Counted from the first letter of the stretch, positions 10,573-19,441 are shown. The stretch: DNA of 64,000 bases from Nocardioides mangrovi (GCF_020073815.1 NZ_JAIQZJ010000017.1:1-64000); one strand, 5' to 3'. Notes: generated by a model not told the origin, from the letters alone. Translations and numbers: made by a program.

Positions 10573-11154
10573 ATGCCGGAGCCGACCGACGTCCCGCAGG
10601 AGTGGCCGGTTGCCGACTCGTCGTACCCCTACGACGGCGGCGGCTGGGTCGTGAAGCTGCGCCGGGACGCCGTACGCCGGCCCGGGCATCCCGACGAGGA
10701 GCCCTTCGACCGCCTGGTCGTCGAGCACCCCGGCGCGGCGGTCGTGCTCGCGGTCGACGAACGGGACCGGGTGCTCTGCCTGTCGCAGTACCGCCACGCC
10801 GTCGGACAGCGGCTCGTGCAGCTGCCGGCCGGCCTGCTCGACGTCGAGGGCGAGGAGCCGGTCGAGGTGGCGCGCCGCGAGCTGGTCGAGGAGGCCGGCT
10901 ACGAGGCGGCCGAGTGGACCCACCTCATCTCGGCGTACTCCTCGCCCGGGATCATCGGCGAGATCTCCCACTACTTCCTGGCCCGCGGTCTCACCGAGGT
11001 CGGGCGCGGCGACTTCGAGCCCGAGCACGAGGAGGCCGAGATGGAGATCGGCTGGGTGCCGCGCACCGAGCTCCGCGCGGCCGTCCTCGACGGGCGCGTG
11101 CACGACGCGCACCTGGCGCTCGCCCTGCTGACCGCCGAGGCCCGCGGACAGTAG
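10573..11154 (+). CDS. Nudix hydrolase, ADP-ribose pyrophosphatase type
   Basis: A 193-aa Nudix protein. The Nudix box lies at GLLDVEGEEPVEVARRELVE followed by EAG, with the catalytic REL-x-EE core, preceded by the LPAG loop typical of ADP-ribose hydrolases. The downstream EHEEAEMEIGW segment also matches this subfamily. It hydrolyses ADP-ribose or related NDP-sugars. ATG 10573 follows pyrG by 5 nt with a GGGA site. The M. tuberculosis equivalent sits at the same place (Rv1700). Confidence 0.9.
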   Translation: MPEPTDVPQEWPVADSSYPYDGGGWVVKLRRDAVRRPGHPDEEPFDRLVVEHPGAAVVLAVDERDRVLCLSQYRHAVGQRLVQLPAGLLDVEGEEPVEVARRELVEEAGYEAAEWTHLISAYSSPGIIGEISHYFLARGLTEVGRGDFEPEHEEAEMEIGWVPRTELRAAVLDGRVHDAHLALALLTAEARGQ

Positions 11155-11164
11155 GGTCGAGCGC

Positions 11165-12289
11165 ATGAGGATCGGCGTTCCGAAGGAAGTCAAGAACCAC
11201 GAGTACCGGGTGGCGATCACCCCGATCGGGGTCCACGAGCTGGTCGCCCACGGGCACTCGGTCGCGATCGAGCGCGGCGCGGGGGTCGGGTCGTCGATCC
11301 CCGACGAGGAGTACGTCGCCGCCGGTGCCACGATCGTCGGCACGGCCGAGGAGGCGTGGGGGACCGACGGCGGCATCGACCTGGTGCTCAAGGTCAAGGA
11401 GCCGGTCGCGGAGGAGTACGACCGGATGCGCGAGGGCCTGACCCTCTTCACCTACCTGCACCTGGCCGCGGACAAGCCGCTGACCGAGGAGCTGCTGAAG
11501 CGGAAGGTCACCGGCATCGCCTACGAGACCGTCCAGCTCCCGTCCGGTGGGCTGCCGCTGCTCTACCCGATGTCGGAGGTCGCGGGCTGCCTGGCGCCGC
11601 AGGTCGGCGCCTACTCGCTGCTCAAGGCCCAGGGCGGCCGCGGCGTGCTGATGGGCGGCGTCGGCGGCGTCGCCAACGCCAAGGTCGTCATCATCGGCGC
11701 CGGGGTGTCGGGCCAGAACGCCGCCAACATCGCGCTCGGCATGGGTGCCGACGTGACGTTGCTGGACACCGACCTGGACAAGCTGCGGATGTCGTTCTGG
11801 CGCTACAACAACCGCGTGCACGGGCTCGCCTCGTCCAAGCTCGCGATCGAGCAGCAGGTGATGGAGGCCGATCTCGTGATCGGCGCCGTGCTGATCCCGG
11901 GTGCGGCCGCGCCGAAGCTGGTGACCAACGACCTCGTCTCGCGGATGAAGCCCGGTTCGGTGCTGGTCGACATCGCGATCGACCAGGGCGGCTGCTTCGA
12001 GGACTCGCACGCGACCACGCACGCGGACCCGACGTACCAGGTCCACGGCTCGACGTTCTACTGCGTCGCGAACATGCCGGGCGCGGTGCCGAACACGTCG
12101 ACGTACGCGCTGACCAACGCGACGCTGCCCTATGCCGTTGCGCTGGCCGACAAGGGCTGGCAGCGGGCCTGCCGGGACGACCGGTCGCTGGCCCTGGGCC
12201 TCAACACCCACGCCGGCGAGCTCACCAACGCGCCGGTCGGCGCGGCCGTCGGCATCGAGGCCGTGAGTCTCGAGGGAGCACTTGGCTGA
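11165..12289 (+). CDS. ald: Alanine dehydrogenase
   Basis: A 374-aa NAD-dependent L-alanine dehydrogenase. It opens with the diagnostic MRIGVPKEVKNHEYRVA, has LVLKVKEP (substrate lysine region), FTYLHLAADKPLT, and the Rossmann motif VIIGAGVSGQNAA near residue 180. It interconverts L-alanine and pyruvate plus ammonia. ATG 11165 is 10 nt after the Nudix gene; the end overlaps xerD by 8 nt. In mycobacteria ald lies elsewhere, so its place here is a lineage-specific insertion in the operon. Confidence 0.96.
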   Translation: MRIGVPKEVKNHEYRVAITPIGVHELVAHGHSVAIERGAGVGSSIPDEEYVAAGATIVGTAEEAWGTDGGIDLVLKVKEPVAEEYDRMREGLTLFTYLHLAADKPLTEELLKRKVTGIAYETVQLPSGGLPLLYPMSEVAGCLAPQVGAYSLLKAQGGRGVLMGGVGGVANAKVVIIGAGVSGQNAANIALGMGADVTLLDTDLDKLRMSFWRYNNRVHGLASSKLAIEQQVMEADLVIGAVLIPGAAAPKLVTNDLVSRMKPGSVLVDIAIDQGGCFEDSHATTHADPTYQVHGSTFYCVANMPGAVPNTSTYALTNATLPYAVALADKGWQRACRDDRSLALGLNTHAGELTNAPVGAAVGIEAVSLEGALG

Positions 12290-13214
12290 GATCTCCCGTG
12301 CGGTCCGGACCTACCTCGACCACCTGTCGGTCGAGCGCGGGCTCGCGGCCAACACGCTGACGTCGTACCGGCGGGACCTGCGGCGGTACGCCGACTTCCT
12401 GGCCAGCACCGGGATCGAGGACCTCGACGGGGTCAGCGAGGCGACGGTGACGGCGTTCCTGGTGCGGCTGCGGGAGGGCGACGCGGAGCACCCGCCGCTG
12501 ACGTCGACGTCGGCGGCACGCACGGTGGTCGCGGTGCGCGGCTTCCACAAGTTCGCCGTCGCCGACGGGCTGGCGACCCTCGACCCCGCGAGCGCCGTCA
12601 AGCCGCCGTCCCCGGCCAAGCGGCTGCCCAAGGCGCTGCCGCTGGCGGACGTCGAGGCGATCCTGGACGCCGCGGGCGCGCCGGGCACCACGCTCGCGCT
12701 GCGGGACCGCGCGCTCCTGGAGGTGCTCTACGGCACGGGGGCGCGGATCTCGGAGGCCGTCGGGCTGGACGTCGACGACCTCGATGCCGTCGACGGAACC
12801 GTGCTGCTGCGCGGCAAGGGCGGCAAGCAGCGGATCGTGCCGGTCGGCTCCTTCGCCCGCGAGGCGGTCGAGGCCTACCTGGTGCGCGGCCGGCCCGAGC
12901 TCGCGTCGGTCGCGACCGGTCCCACGACCGGGGGCGCGCTCTTCCTCAACGCGCGCGGCGGCCGGCTCTCGCGGCAGTCGGCGTGGGCGGTGCTGGTGAA
13001 GGCGGCGGAGCGCGCCGGGGTGACGAAGGACGTCTCGCCGCACACGCTGCGGCACTCCTTCGCGACCCACCTGCTCGACGGCGGCGCCGACGTACGCGTC
13101 GTGCAGGAGCTCTTGGGCCACGCCTCGGTCACCACCACGCAGGTCTACACGCTGGTCACGGTCGACAACCTGCGCGAGGTCTTCGCGACCGCGCACCCGC
13201 GGGCGCGCGACTAG
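12282..13214 (+). CDS. xerD: Site-specific tyrosine recombinase XerD
   Basis: A 310-aa tyrosine recombinase resolving chromosome dimers. The N-terminal SAM-like core-binding domain covers about 1-90. Catalytic residues are visible: Arg155 (GTGARISE), a Lys in the RGKGGKQR hairpin (about 179-182), His254 and Arg257 (HTLRH), His280 (LLGHASVTT) and Tyr289. TTG start at 12282 has GAGGGAGC well placed. The TAG stop falls in a CTAG that forms the left edge of a MITE-like element. Confidence 0.94.
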   Translation: MAEISRAVRTYLDHLSVERGLAANTLTSYRRDLRRYADFLASTGIEDLDGVSEATVTAFLVRLREGDAEHPPLTSTSAARTVVAVRGFHKFAVADGLATLDPASAVKPPSPAKRLPKALPLADVEAILDAAGAPGTTLALRDRALLEVLYGTGARISEAVGLDVDDLDAVDGTVLLRGKGGKQRIVPVGSFAREAVEAYLVRGRPELASVATGPTTGGALFLNARGGRLSRQSAWAVLVKAAERAGVTKDVSPHTLRHSFATHLLDGGADVRVVQELLGHASVTTTQVYTLVTVDNLREVFATAHPRARD

Positions 13215-13378
13215 TGTCCTGAGTCGGAAGTTCATGCGCACTGCGCGTGCTCAGCGTGCGTGCATCGCAAGGCGCCGGAGCGCGGCTCTACTCGTTCGTC
13301 CAGCGAGCGACGGCAACGCAGCGAGGTGCGTGCGATGTGTGCGCGAAGCGCACACGAACTTCTGATTCAGGACACTAG
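13211..13378. mobile_element. MITE-like element with about 20-bp imperfect terminal inverted repeats
   Basis: The 168-bp segment begins CTAGTGTCCTGA and ends TCAGGACACTAG. The inverted match extends inward to GAAGTTC / GAACTTC with two mismatches, and the interior is rich in GCGCAC/TGCG palindromes. It has no reading frame of its own. The outer CTAG could be a 4-bp target duplication: each copy supplies the TAG stop of the flanking gene (xerD on plus, a small membrane protein on minus). No source transposase is seen here. A large transcription-terminating hairpin is the alternative. Confidence 0.6.
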
Positions 13379-13587
13379 CGCGTGCAGTGCTTGGAGACCT
13401 CGCTCAGGCTCGGGTCGCAGTTGTCGCTGACGCCGCTGACGAAGACCTCGTAGAGGCCCCACACGATCAACCAGACGGCCACGCCGGTCACCGCGCCCAG
13501 CGCCGCGGCCCTGAACCCGCCGACGGTGGTGAGGCCGACGACGATCCCGCCGGCAACGAAGAGCACGACCACCAGCCCTGTCGTCAT
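13375..13587 (-). CDS. Small membrane protein, unknown function
   Basis: A 70-aa protein with two predicted transmembrane helices (about 5-25 and 30-50) and a short polar C-terminal tail with two cysteines. I do not recognise the family. ATG at 13587. Its TAG stop lies in the right-hand CTAG of the neighbouring MITE-like element. It is divergent from the helicase gene. Confidence 0.6.
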   Translation of the reverse strand: MTTGLVVVLFVAGGIVVGLTTVGGFRAAALGAVTGVAVWLIVWGLYEVFVSGVSDNCDPSLSEVSKHCTR

Positions 13588-13659
13588 GGTTCGTCAGGAT
13601 CCTCCTCTGTGCGGCGGCCCGTCGATACCCGACATCGGCGACCTTGACAGGATGGTGGG

Positions 13660-16185
13660 GTGACCGACCTCCTCGACGACATCACCGCGGCGGCTGCCGA
13701 GCGCGGGCTGTCGCTCTACGAGCACCAGGAGGAGGCGATCCTGGCGCTGCTGTCGGGGGACAACGTGGTGCTGGCGACGCCGACCGGGTCGGGGAAGTCG
13801 CTGGTCGCGGAGGCGGCGCACCGGGCCGCGCTGGCCGAGGACCGGGTGTCGTTCTACACGGCGCCGATCAAGGCGCTGGTGAGCGAGAAGTTCTTCGCGC
13901 TGGTGGAGACGTTCGGTGCGGACGACGTCGGGATGCTGACCGGCGACGCGTCGGTGAACCCGGACGCGCCGATCATCTGCTGCACCGCGGAGGTGCTGGC
14001 CAACATCGCGCTGCGCGAGGGGTCGCGGGCCGACGTCGGGCTCGTGGTGATGGACGAGTTCCACTTCTACGCCGAGCCCGACCGCGGGTGGGCGTGGCAG
14101 GTGCCGCTCCTGGAGCTGCCGCAGGCGCAGTTCCTGCTGATGTCGGCGACCTTGGGCGACATGACCGAGCTGGCCGCGGACCTGACCCGGCGCAACGGGC
14201 GAGAGACGACCGTGGTCGACGACGCCGTACGACCGGTGCCGTTGACGTTCTCGTGGTCGACGACGCCGCTCGACGACACCCTCGAGGAGCTGGTGACGAC
14301 CGGGCAGGGACCGGTCTACGTCGTCCACTTCACGCAGAAGGACGCCGTCGAGCACGCGACCGCGCTGCTGAAGGCGTCGTGGGTCCCCAAGCCCGACCTC
14401 GGCGAGCGCCTGGACCAGGTGCGCTTCGGCGCGGGCTTCGGCAAGACGCTCTCCAAGCTGCTGCGCCGAGGGATCGGGGTCCACCACGCGGGGATGCTGC
14501 CGCGCTACCGGCGCCTGGTCGAGCAGCTCGCGCAGGCGGGCCTGCTGCCGGTCATCTGCGGCACGGACACCCTCGGGGTCGGGATCAACGTGCCGATCCG
14601 GACGGTGCTCTTCACCGGCCTGGCGAAGTTCGACGGCAGCCGCCAGCGGATCCTGCGGACCCGGGAGTTCCTCCAGATCGCCGGCCGGGCGGGGCGGGCG
14701 GGCTTCGACACGGCGGGGTACGTCGTCGTCCAGGCGCCCGAGCACGTCATCGAGAACGAGCGGCTCAAGGCCAAGTCGGAGGAGCGGCGGGCGGCCGGCA
14801 AGAAGAACTCCAAGGCACAGCTGAAGAAGCCGCCCGAGGGAACCGTCGTCTGGACCGAGCAGACCTACGACAAGCTCGTCGCAGGTGTGCCCGAGCCGCT
14901 GGTGTCGCGGATGAAGGTCGACAACGCCATGCTGATCAACGTCGTCAGCCGCGACGAGGACGCCTTCCCGGTGATGCGGCGGCTGCTCACCGACAACCAC
15001 GAGGACCGGCGCCAGCAGCTCCGGCTGTCCCGACGGGCCCTGCGCCTGGCCCGCTCGCTGGTGCACTCCGGCGTGCTGGTCCGGCACGAGCCACCGGACG
15101 AGTTCGGCCGTCGCTACGCGCTGAGCGACGACGTACCCGACGACTTCGCGCTCAACCAGCCGCTCGCGCACTTCGCCCTGGCCGCGCTGGACGTGCTCGA
15201 CCCCGAGGCCGAGGAGCACACGCTCGACATCGTCTCGGTCATCGAGTCGGTGCTGGAGGGGCCGCGGCAGGTGCTCCTGCAGCAGCAGTTCGTCGCGCGC
15301 GGCGAGGCGGTTGCGGAGATGAAGGCGGACGGGCTGGAGTACGAGGAGCGGATGGCGCTCCTCGAGGAGGTCACCTGGCCCCAGCCGCTGGCCGAGCTCC
15401 TGGGCGCGACGTACGAGATCTACCGGCAGCGACACCCCTGGCTGCCCGAGGACGCCCTGCAGCCGAAGTCGATCGTGCGCGAGATGTACGAGCAGGGGAT
15501 GAGCTTCACCGACGTGGTGTCGCGCTACCAGCTCGCGCGGTCGGAGGGGCTGGTGCTGCGCTACCTCACCGACGCCTACCGGACGCTGCGGCAGACGGTG
15601 CCCGAGCAGCACCGGACGCCCGAGCTCGACGACCTGGCCGAGTGGCTGGGGGAGACGATCCGGCAGACCGACTCCTCGCTGCTCGACGAGTGGGAGGCGT
15701 TGGCCGACCCCGCGCACGTGAGCCGGGACGCTCTGCACAGCTTCGGGGGCTCGCACGAGCCACCGCCGTCCCCGCGTCCGATCTCCAAGCAGTCGCGCGC
15801 GTTCGCGGTGATGATCCGCAACGCGATGTGGCGCCGGGTGGAGCTGGTCGCGCGCGACGACCTGGACGGTCTGATGCGGCTGGAGCGGGCCGCCGCCGAC
15901 CGGACCGACCCGCCGGCCGAGGTGGTGATGACGCGGTCGGCGTGGGACGAGGCGATCGAGGACTACTACGCCGAGCACGACCGGGTGCTGCTCGACGCCG
16001 ACGCGCGTGGTCCGTCGCTGCTCGCGGTGACCGAGTCGGGGCGTCGCTGGGAGGTCCGGCAGACGATCCACGACCCCGAGGGCCACCACGACTGGATCGT
16101 CGAGGGCGTCGCCGACCTCGACGCCTCCGACGAGGCCGGCGAGCTCGTGCTGCTGACGACCTCGATGCAGCGGCTGGGCGGCTGA
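13660..16185 (+). CDS. Ski2-like DEAD/DEAH-box helicase (DUF3516 type)
   Basis: An 841-aa superfamily 2 helicase. The Q-motif-like YEHQEEAI is followed by Walker A TPTGSGKS (41-48), motif Ia TAPIKALVSEKF, motif II DEFH (132-135), motif III SATLGD, and motifs V-VI GTDTLGVGINVP and IAGRAGRAGFD. The long C-terminal half matches the actinobacterial DUF3516 extension found on RNA helicases of the Mtr4/Ski2 group, so RNA processing is likely. GTG 13660 has a GGTGGGG site. It stands alone between the MITE-like element and the minus-strand pair. Confidence 0.88.
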   Translation: MTDLLDDITAAAAERGLSLYEHQEEAILALLSGDNVVLATPTGSGKSLVAEAAHRAALAEDRVSFYTAPIKALVSEKFFALVETFGADDVGMLTGDASVNPDAPIICCTAEVLANIALREGSRADVGLVVMDEFHFYAEPDRGWAWQVPLLELPQAQFLLMSATLGDMTELAADLTRRNGRETTVVDDAVRPVPLTFSWSTTPLDDTLEELVTTGQGPVYVVHFTQKDAVEHATALLKASWVPKPDLGERLDQVRFGAGFGKTLSKLLRRGIGVHHAGMLPRYRRLVEQLAQAGLLPVICGTDTLGVGINVPIRTVLFTGLAKFDGSRQRILRTREFLQIAGRAGRAGFDTAGYVVVQAPEHVIENERLKAKSEERRAAGKKNSKAQLKKPPEGTVVWTEQTYDKLVAGVPEPLVSRMKVDNAMLINVVSRDEDAFPVMRRLLTDNHEDRRQQLRLSRRALRLARSLVHSGVLVRHEPPDEFGRRYALSDDVPDDFALNQPLAHFALAALDVLDPEAEEHTLDIVSVIESVLEGPRQVLLQQQFVARGEAVAEMKADGLEYEERMALLEEVTWPQPLAELLGATYEIYRQRHPWLPEDALQPKSIVREMYEQGMSFTDVVSRYQLARSEGLVLRYLTDAYRTLRQTVPEQHRTPELDDLAEWLGETIRQTDSSLLDEWEALADPAHVSRDALHSFGGSHEPPPSPRPISKQSRAFAVMIRNAMWRRVELVARDDLDGLMRLERAAADRTDPPAEVVMTRSAWDEAIEDYYAEHDRVLLDADARGPSLLAVTESGRRWEVRQTIHDPEGHHDWIVEGVADLDASDEAGELVLLTTSMQRLGG

Positions 16186-16197
16186 GGTCCCGACGGG

Positions 16198-16518
16198 TCA
16201 GGCAGGCACCGGGGGAGGAACCGACCGCGGGAGCCGGGGGAGCGGCACCAGCGTCGTCGGCCTGCCTGCGCGGGGTGACCGGGAGGTGCCGACCAGCTCG
16301 CCCAGGAGCGAGGTGCGGTCGACCGAGCCCGCGCGCCAGACCGCGACGTACGCGCGGACGGTCGCGTCCGAGGCGGCGTCGACGTCGCCGTCGTGGAGGG
16401 CGAGCGCCAGTCGCCAGGCCTCGGCGATGGTGTCGTCGTAGAACGACTCCGCGGTCGGACGCGCCGGCGGCGCGACCAGGGTCAGCGGGGTCTGGCGGCG
16501 AAGCGGCTTCAACGTCAT
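16198..16518 (-). CDS. Small protein resembling sigma-70 region 2 (ECF-like remnant)
   Basis: A 106-aa protein. Residues about 23-60 (FYDDTIAEAWRLALAL, then ATVRAYVAVWR) follow the pattern of ECF sigma factor regions 2.1-2.2, but the DNA-melting and region 4 parts are missing and a proline/arginine-rich tail follows. It may be a truncated sigma factor or a regulator that kept only the core-binding helices. It starts 35 nt after the GH26 gene on the same strand and may be co-transcribed. The start has only a weak CTGGA site. Confidence 0.45.
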   Translation of the reverse strand: MTLKPLRRQTPLTLVAPPARPTAESFYDDTIAEAWRLALALHDGDVDAASDATVRAYVAVWRAGSVDRTSLLGELVGTSRSPRAGRPTTLVPLPRLPRSVPPPVPA

Positions 16519-16553
16519 GTCCAGGTTGTTCCCCGAGAACCTCGACAATATGT

Positions 16554-17924
16554 CTAGGAAAGTCGACAGAAGCCGTTGGTGCAGGTGTCGAGCCAGCTCA
16601 GGCCGCCGGAGAGCGAGGCGATCTGCTTGAGACCGGAGCCGTCGTCGACCCAGAGCATCGACCACGCGGGTCTGCGCTTCTGCGCCTTCGCCACGGTCGA
16701 GATGACCGCGGGGGACCAGCTGCCGTCGCTGTCGGCAGCAGGGCCGACCTCGGTGAAGGCCATCCGGGGCGCCAGCTTGGCCACGGCGGCGTAGCCACTC
16801 ATCGGGGGCGCGCTGCTGCCGCCGCGGTGGGCGCCGGTGGCGGGGTAGTAGCTGTCGATCCCGGCGACGTCGACCGCGCCGGGCATCAGGGTGGTCGGGT
16901 CGCTGATGCCCTTGCGGGTGTCAGCGGCGAAGCCGTAGGACCACAGCAGGTTGTGGACCCCGGACGCCCAGGCACGCTGCTGCATCGCGGCCCAGAGCTT
17001 CTTGTACGTCGCGGCCTTGGGCCTGCCCCACCAGAACCAGTCGCCGTTGGCCTCGTGGAGCGGTCGGAAGATCACCGGCACCCCGGCCGCCTGGAAGTCG
17101 GCCAGCACGGCCAGCTGCTCGTCGTACGCCGCCCAGAACGTCGCCGCCTCCGGGGTGTCCCGGAGCAGCGCTCCCAGGGAGTGCCAGCTCCGGTCGCCGT
17201 AGCTGTCCGTGGCGCCCGTGTGCGGGTTGGGTGCGTGCCAGGACGCGGTCAGCACGGCCCCGGACTGCGCCAGCGAGACGAGGGAGGCGAAGCCCTGGTC
17301 GAAGAACGGGAAGTCGTAGTGCTTTGACTTGTCCAGCTCCATCAGGTCGAAGCCGACCACCGACACCCGCCGATCGCCGAGCGCGGTGAGCGGGGAGGAG
17401 AACTGGTCGTTGGACATGTTCAGCTGCTGCCCGACGCCCATCAGTCCGGCCTTCCGCCACCGGTCCAGGCGCGCGGCCAGGCAGACGGTCGCGGGGGTCG
17501 CCTCGGGGTCGACCGGCGCGGTCCTCGGCAGGCACGTGGTGCCGTCGGAGACGGTCAGCATCGTGGTGCCGGACGTCACGGCGCCCGTCACGGCCCGCAG
17601 CGTCTGCGACCCGGCGATGCTGGTGTCGAGGGCGGCGGTCACCTGCCCGTCGGCAGCAGTGGTGGCGGTGGCGACGGTCGTCCAGGTGCCGTCGAGCAGG
17701 CGCTGGACGGTGACCGTGCGGCCAGCGGCGGCCGGCGCGGTGGTGGCCACCAGGGAGGCGGGCTCGCCGGTCATCACCAGGGGCGGCGCCAGCCGGACGG
17801 CGACGCTCGCGGCGCGGACGGCGGCGGTCTGCGGGCGCGCGAGAGCAGGGGTCGCCCCGGACACGATCAATCCCCCCGTGAGCAACCCCGCCAGCAAGAC
17901 CGTCACGGCCCCCCGTGGTCGCAC
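16554..17924 (-). CDS. Secreted GH26 family endo-beta-mannanase
   Basis: A 456-aa secreted glycoside hydrolase. A signal peptide spans about 1-29 (hydrophobic run, then ATPALA-R). Residues 40-125 form a beta-rich Ig-like or carbohydrate-binding segment. The GH26 barrel follows: general acid Glu291 in FRPLHEANGDWFWWG and nucleophile Glu392 in MAFTEVGP, with SWHAPNPH typical of the family. GH26 enzymes cleave beta-1,4-mannan. The start is GTG. The promoter lies in the 22 nt shared with the divergent GNAT gene. Confidence 0.88.
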   Translation of the reverse strand: MRPRGAVTVLLAGLLTGGLIVSGATPALARPQTAAVRAASVAVRLAPPLVMTGEPASLVATTAPAAAGRTVTVQRLLDGTWTTVATATTAADGQVTAALDTSIAGSQTLRAVTGAVTSGTTMLTVSDGTTCLPRTAPVDPEATPATVCLAARLDRWRKAGLMGVGQQLNMSNDQFSSPLTALGDRRVSVVGFDLMELDKSKHYDFPFFDQGFASLVSLAQSGAVLTASWHAPNPHTGATDSYGDRSWHSLGALLRDTPEAATFWAAYDEQLAVLADFQAAGVPVIFRPLHEANGDWFWWGRPKAATYKKLWAAMQQRAWASGVHNLLWSYGFAADTRKGISDPTTLMPGAVDVAGIDSYYPATGAHRGGSSAPPMSGYAAVAKLAPRMAFTEVGPAADSDGSWSPAVISTVAKAQKRRPAWSMLWVDDGSGLKQIASLSGGLSWLDTCTNGFCRLS

Positions 17925-17946
17925 ACCTCGAGTCTAGGGTTGCGTC

Positions 17947-18234
17947 ATGCCTGACGTGGTCACTTCACACAATCCCGCCGAGCACCGCTACGAGGCGCAC
18001 ATCGACGGCGAGCTCGCCGGCTTCGCGGAGTACCAGCTCACCGACGCGATGATCGTCTTCACCCACACCGAGGTCGACGAGCGGTTCGAGGGGATGGGCG
18101 TCGGGTCGGCGATCGCCCGCTACGCCCTCGACGACGTGCGGGCCGACGGGTCCCGGAAGGTGATGCCGCTGTGCCCCTTCATCAAGGGCTGGATCGGCCG
18201 GCACCCGGACTACGTCGACCTCGTGGCGGACTGA
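17947..18234 (+). CDS. GNAT-type N-acetyltransferase, YjdJ-like
   Basis: A 95-aa minimal GNAT domain. It has HTEVDERFEGMGVGSAIARYAL, the acetyl-CoA-binding loop region, and the CPFIKGWIGRHPDY end typical of the short YjdJ/Acetyltransf_CG family. Substrate unknown. ATG 17947 is divergent from the mannanase gene. No link to its neighbours beyond position. Confidence 0.85.
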   Translation: MPDVVTSHNPAEHRYEAHIDGELAGFAEYQLTDAMIVFTHTEVDERFEGMGVGSAIARYALDDVRADGSRKVMPLCPFIKGWIGRHPDYVDLVAD

Positions 18235-18247
18235 CCGTCCCTCCACA

Positions 18248-18305
18248 GGACTGTGCACAGGGGCCGGGTCACCTGTGCATCCAGCGTCGGCGCCGTGCAC
18301 AGTCC
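18248..18305. repeat. 11-bp perfect inverted repeat with 36-nt spacer
   Basis: GGACTGTGCAC (18248-18258) and GTGCACAGTCC (18295-18305) are exact inverted copies. The spacer also contains CTGTGCA. It lies between the GNAT stop and the parA promoter and could be a GNAT terminator or a protein-binding site. There is no gene in 18235-18433. Confidence 0.55.
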
Positions 18306-18348
18306 ATCAACAGATTTCCCTGTCCGCTTGGGGGTTTCCGCCCTCGGC

Positions 18349-18377
18349 TTGTCGCTGTCGGGGGGCGGTCCTAGAGT
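18349..18377 (+). promoter_or_regulatory. Candidate sigma-70 type promoter of the parA-scpAB-rluB run
   Basis: TTGTCG (18349-18354), a 17-nt spacer and TAGAGT (18372-18377) form a good primary-sigma promoter match, about 57 nt before the parA ATG. It lies in the only sizeable gap upstream of this gene run. Confidence 0.5.
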
Positions 18378-18433
18378 CGCCCGGAAGTCGGCCACAAGTC
18401 GTTGTGTCGACATGTGGGTGAGGGGAGCGTCGG

Positions 18434-19441
18434 ATGAGCGGAGTACCGTCCACGGGGAGCGCCGCCGGTGCGATGCCGTCGCTCGTCACCGCGCCCCACC
18501 CTTCCCCTGCTCCGTCCCCCGCTTCCCCACCTTCCCCTGATCTCGGAGACCCGCCTGTGGCCGACGCCCTCCCCTTCGAGCGCCCCGGAGGGTCCGAGCA
18601 GAAGCTCGGCCCGACCGGCCGCCCGATGCCCGACCTCCCCGAGCCGCGCCAGCTGACCCAGCACGGCCACGCGCGGGTCATCTCGATGTGCAACCAGAAG
18701 GGCGGCGTCGGCAAGACCACCACGACGATCAACCTAGGCGCGTCGCTGGCGGAGTACGGCCGCAAGGTCCTGCTCGTCGACTTCGACCCCCAGGGCTCGC
18801 TCTCGGTCGGCCTCGGTCTCAACCCGCACGAGATGGAGCTGACGATCTACAACCTCCTCATGGACCGCGAGACGCGGCTCGACGAGGTCGTCGTCCCCAC
18901 CGGCGTGCCAGGCATGGACCTGCTGCCCTCCAACATCGACCTCTCGGCCGCCGAGGTGCAGCTGGTCCACGAGGTCGCCCGCGAGCAGACGCTGCAGCGG
19001 GTGCTCGCTCCGGCGATCGAGCAGTACGACGTGATCCTCATCGACTGCCAGCCGTCCCTCGGCCTGCTGACCGTCAACGCGCTCACCGCCTCCGACGGCG
19101 TGATCGTGCCGCTGGAGTGCGAGTACTTCGCGCTGCGCGGCGTGGCGCTGCTCAAGACGACCATCGACAAGGTGCGGGAGCGGCTCAACCCCAAGCTGTC
19201 GATCGACGGCGTGCTCGGCACCATGTACGACGGCCGCACGCTGCACAGCCGCGAGGTCATGGAGCGGCTCGTGCAGGCCTGGGGAGACACGGTCTTCCAC
19301 ACCGTCATCCGGCGCACCGTGAAGTTCTCCGACTCGACGGTCGCGGGTGAGCCGATCACGACGTACGCCTCGAGCTCGACCGGCGCCGACTCCTACCGCC
19401 AGCTCGCCAAGGAGGTGCTCGCCCGGTGGCCCGACGGGTGA
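18434..19441 (+). CDS. ParA/Soj family ATPase
   Basis: A 335-aa ParA protein. A proline-rich, low-complexity N-terminus (about 1-78) precedes the deviant Walker A KGGVGKTT (89-96), LLVDFDPQG, LIDCQPSLGLLTVNAL, and a C-terminal helix set. It corresponds to the scpAB-linked paralogue (Rv1708 in M. tuberculosis) rather than to oriC-linked ParA. It presumably acts in segregation with ScpA/ScpB, and no parB follows. ATG 18434 is reached after the promoter at 18349. Confidence 0.9.
   Translation: MSGVPSTGSAAGAMPSLVTAPHPSPAPSPASPPSPDLGDPPVADALPFERPGGSEQKLGPTGRPMPDLPEPRQLTQHGHARVISMCNQKGGVGKTTTTINLGASLAEYGRKVLLVDFDPQGSLSVGLGLNPHEMELTIYNLLMDRETRLDEVVVPTGVPGMDLLPSNIDLSAAEVQLVHEVAREQTLQRVLAPAIEQYDVILIDCQPSLGLLTVNALTASDGVIVPLECEYFALRGVALLKTTIDKVRERLNPKLSIDGVLGTMYDGRTLHSREVMERLVQAWGDTVFHTVIRRTVKFSDSTVAGEPITTYASSSTGADSYRQLAKEVLARWPDG

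Noticed and set aside
13594..16089. Long minus-strand open frame opposite the helicase
   Set aside because: It mirrors the helicase codons; the plus-strand frame has all helicase motifs and the reverse frame has only Arg/Pro/Val-rich low-complexity sequence.
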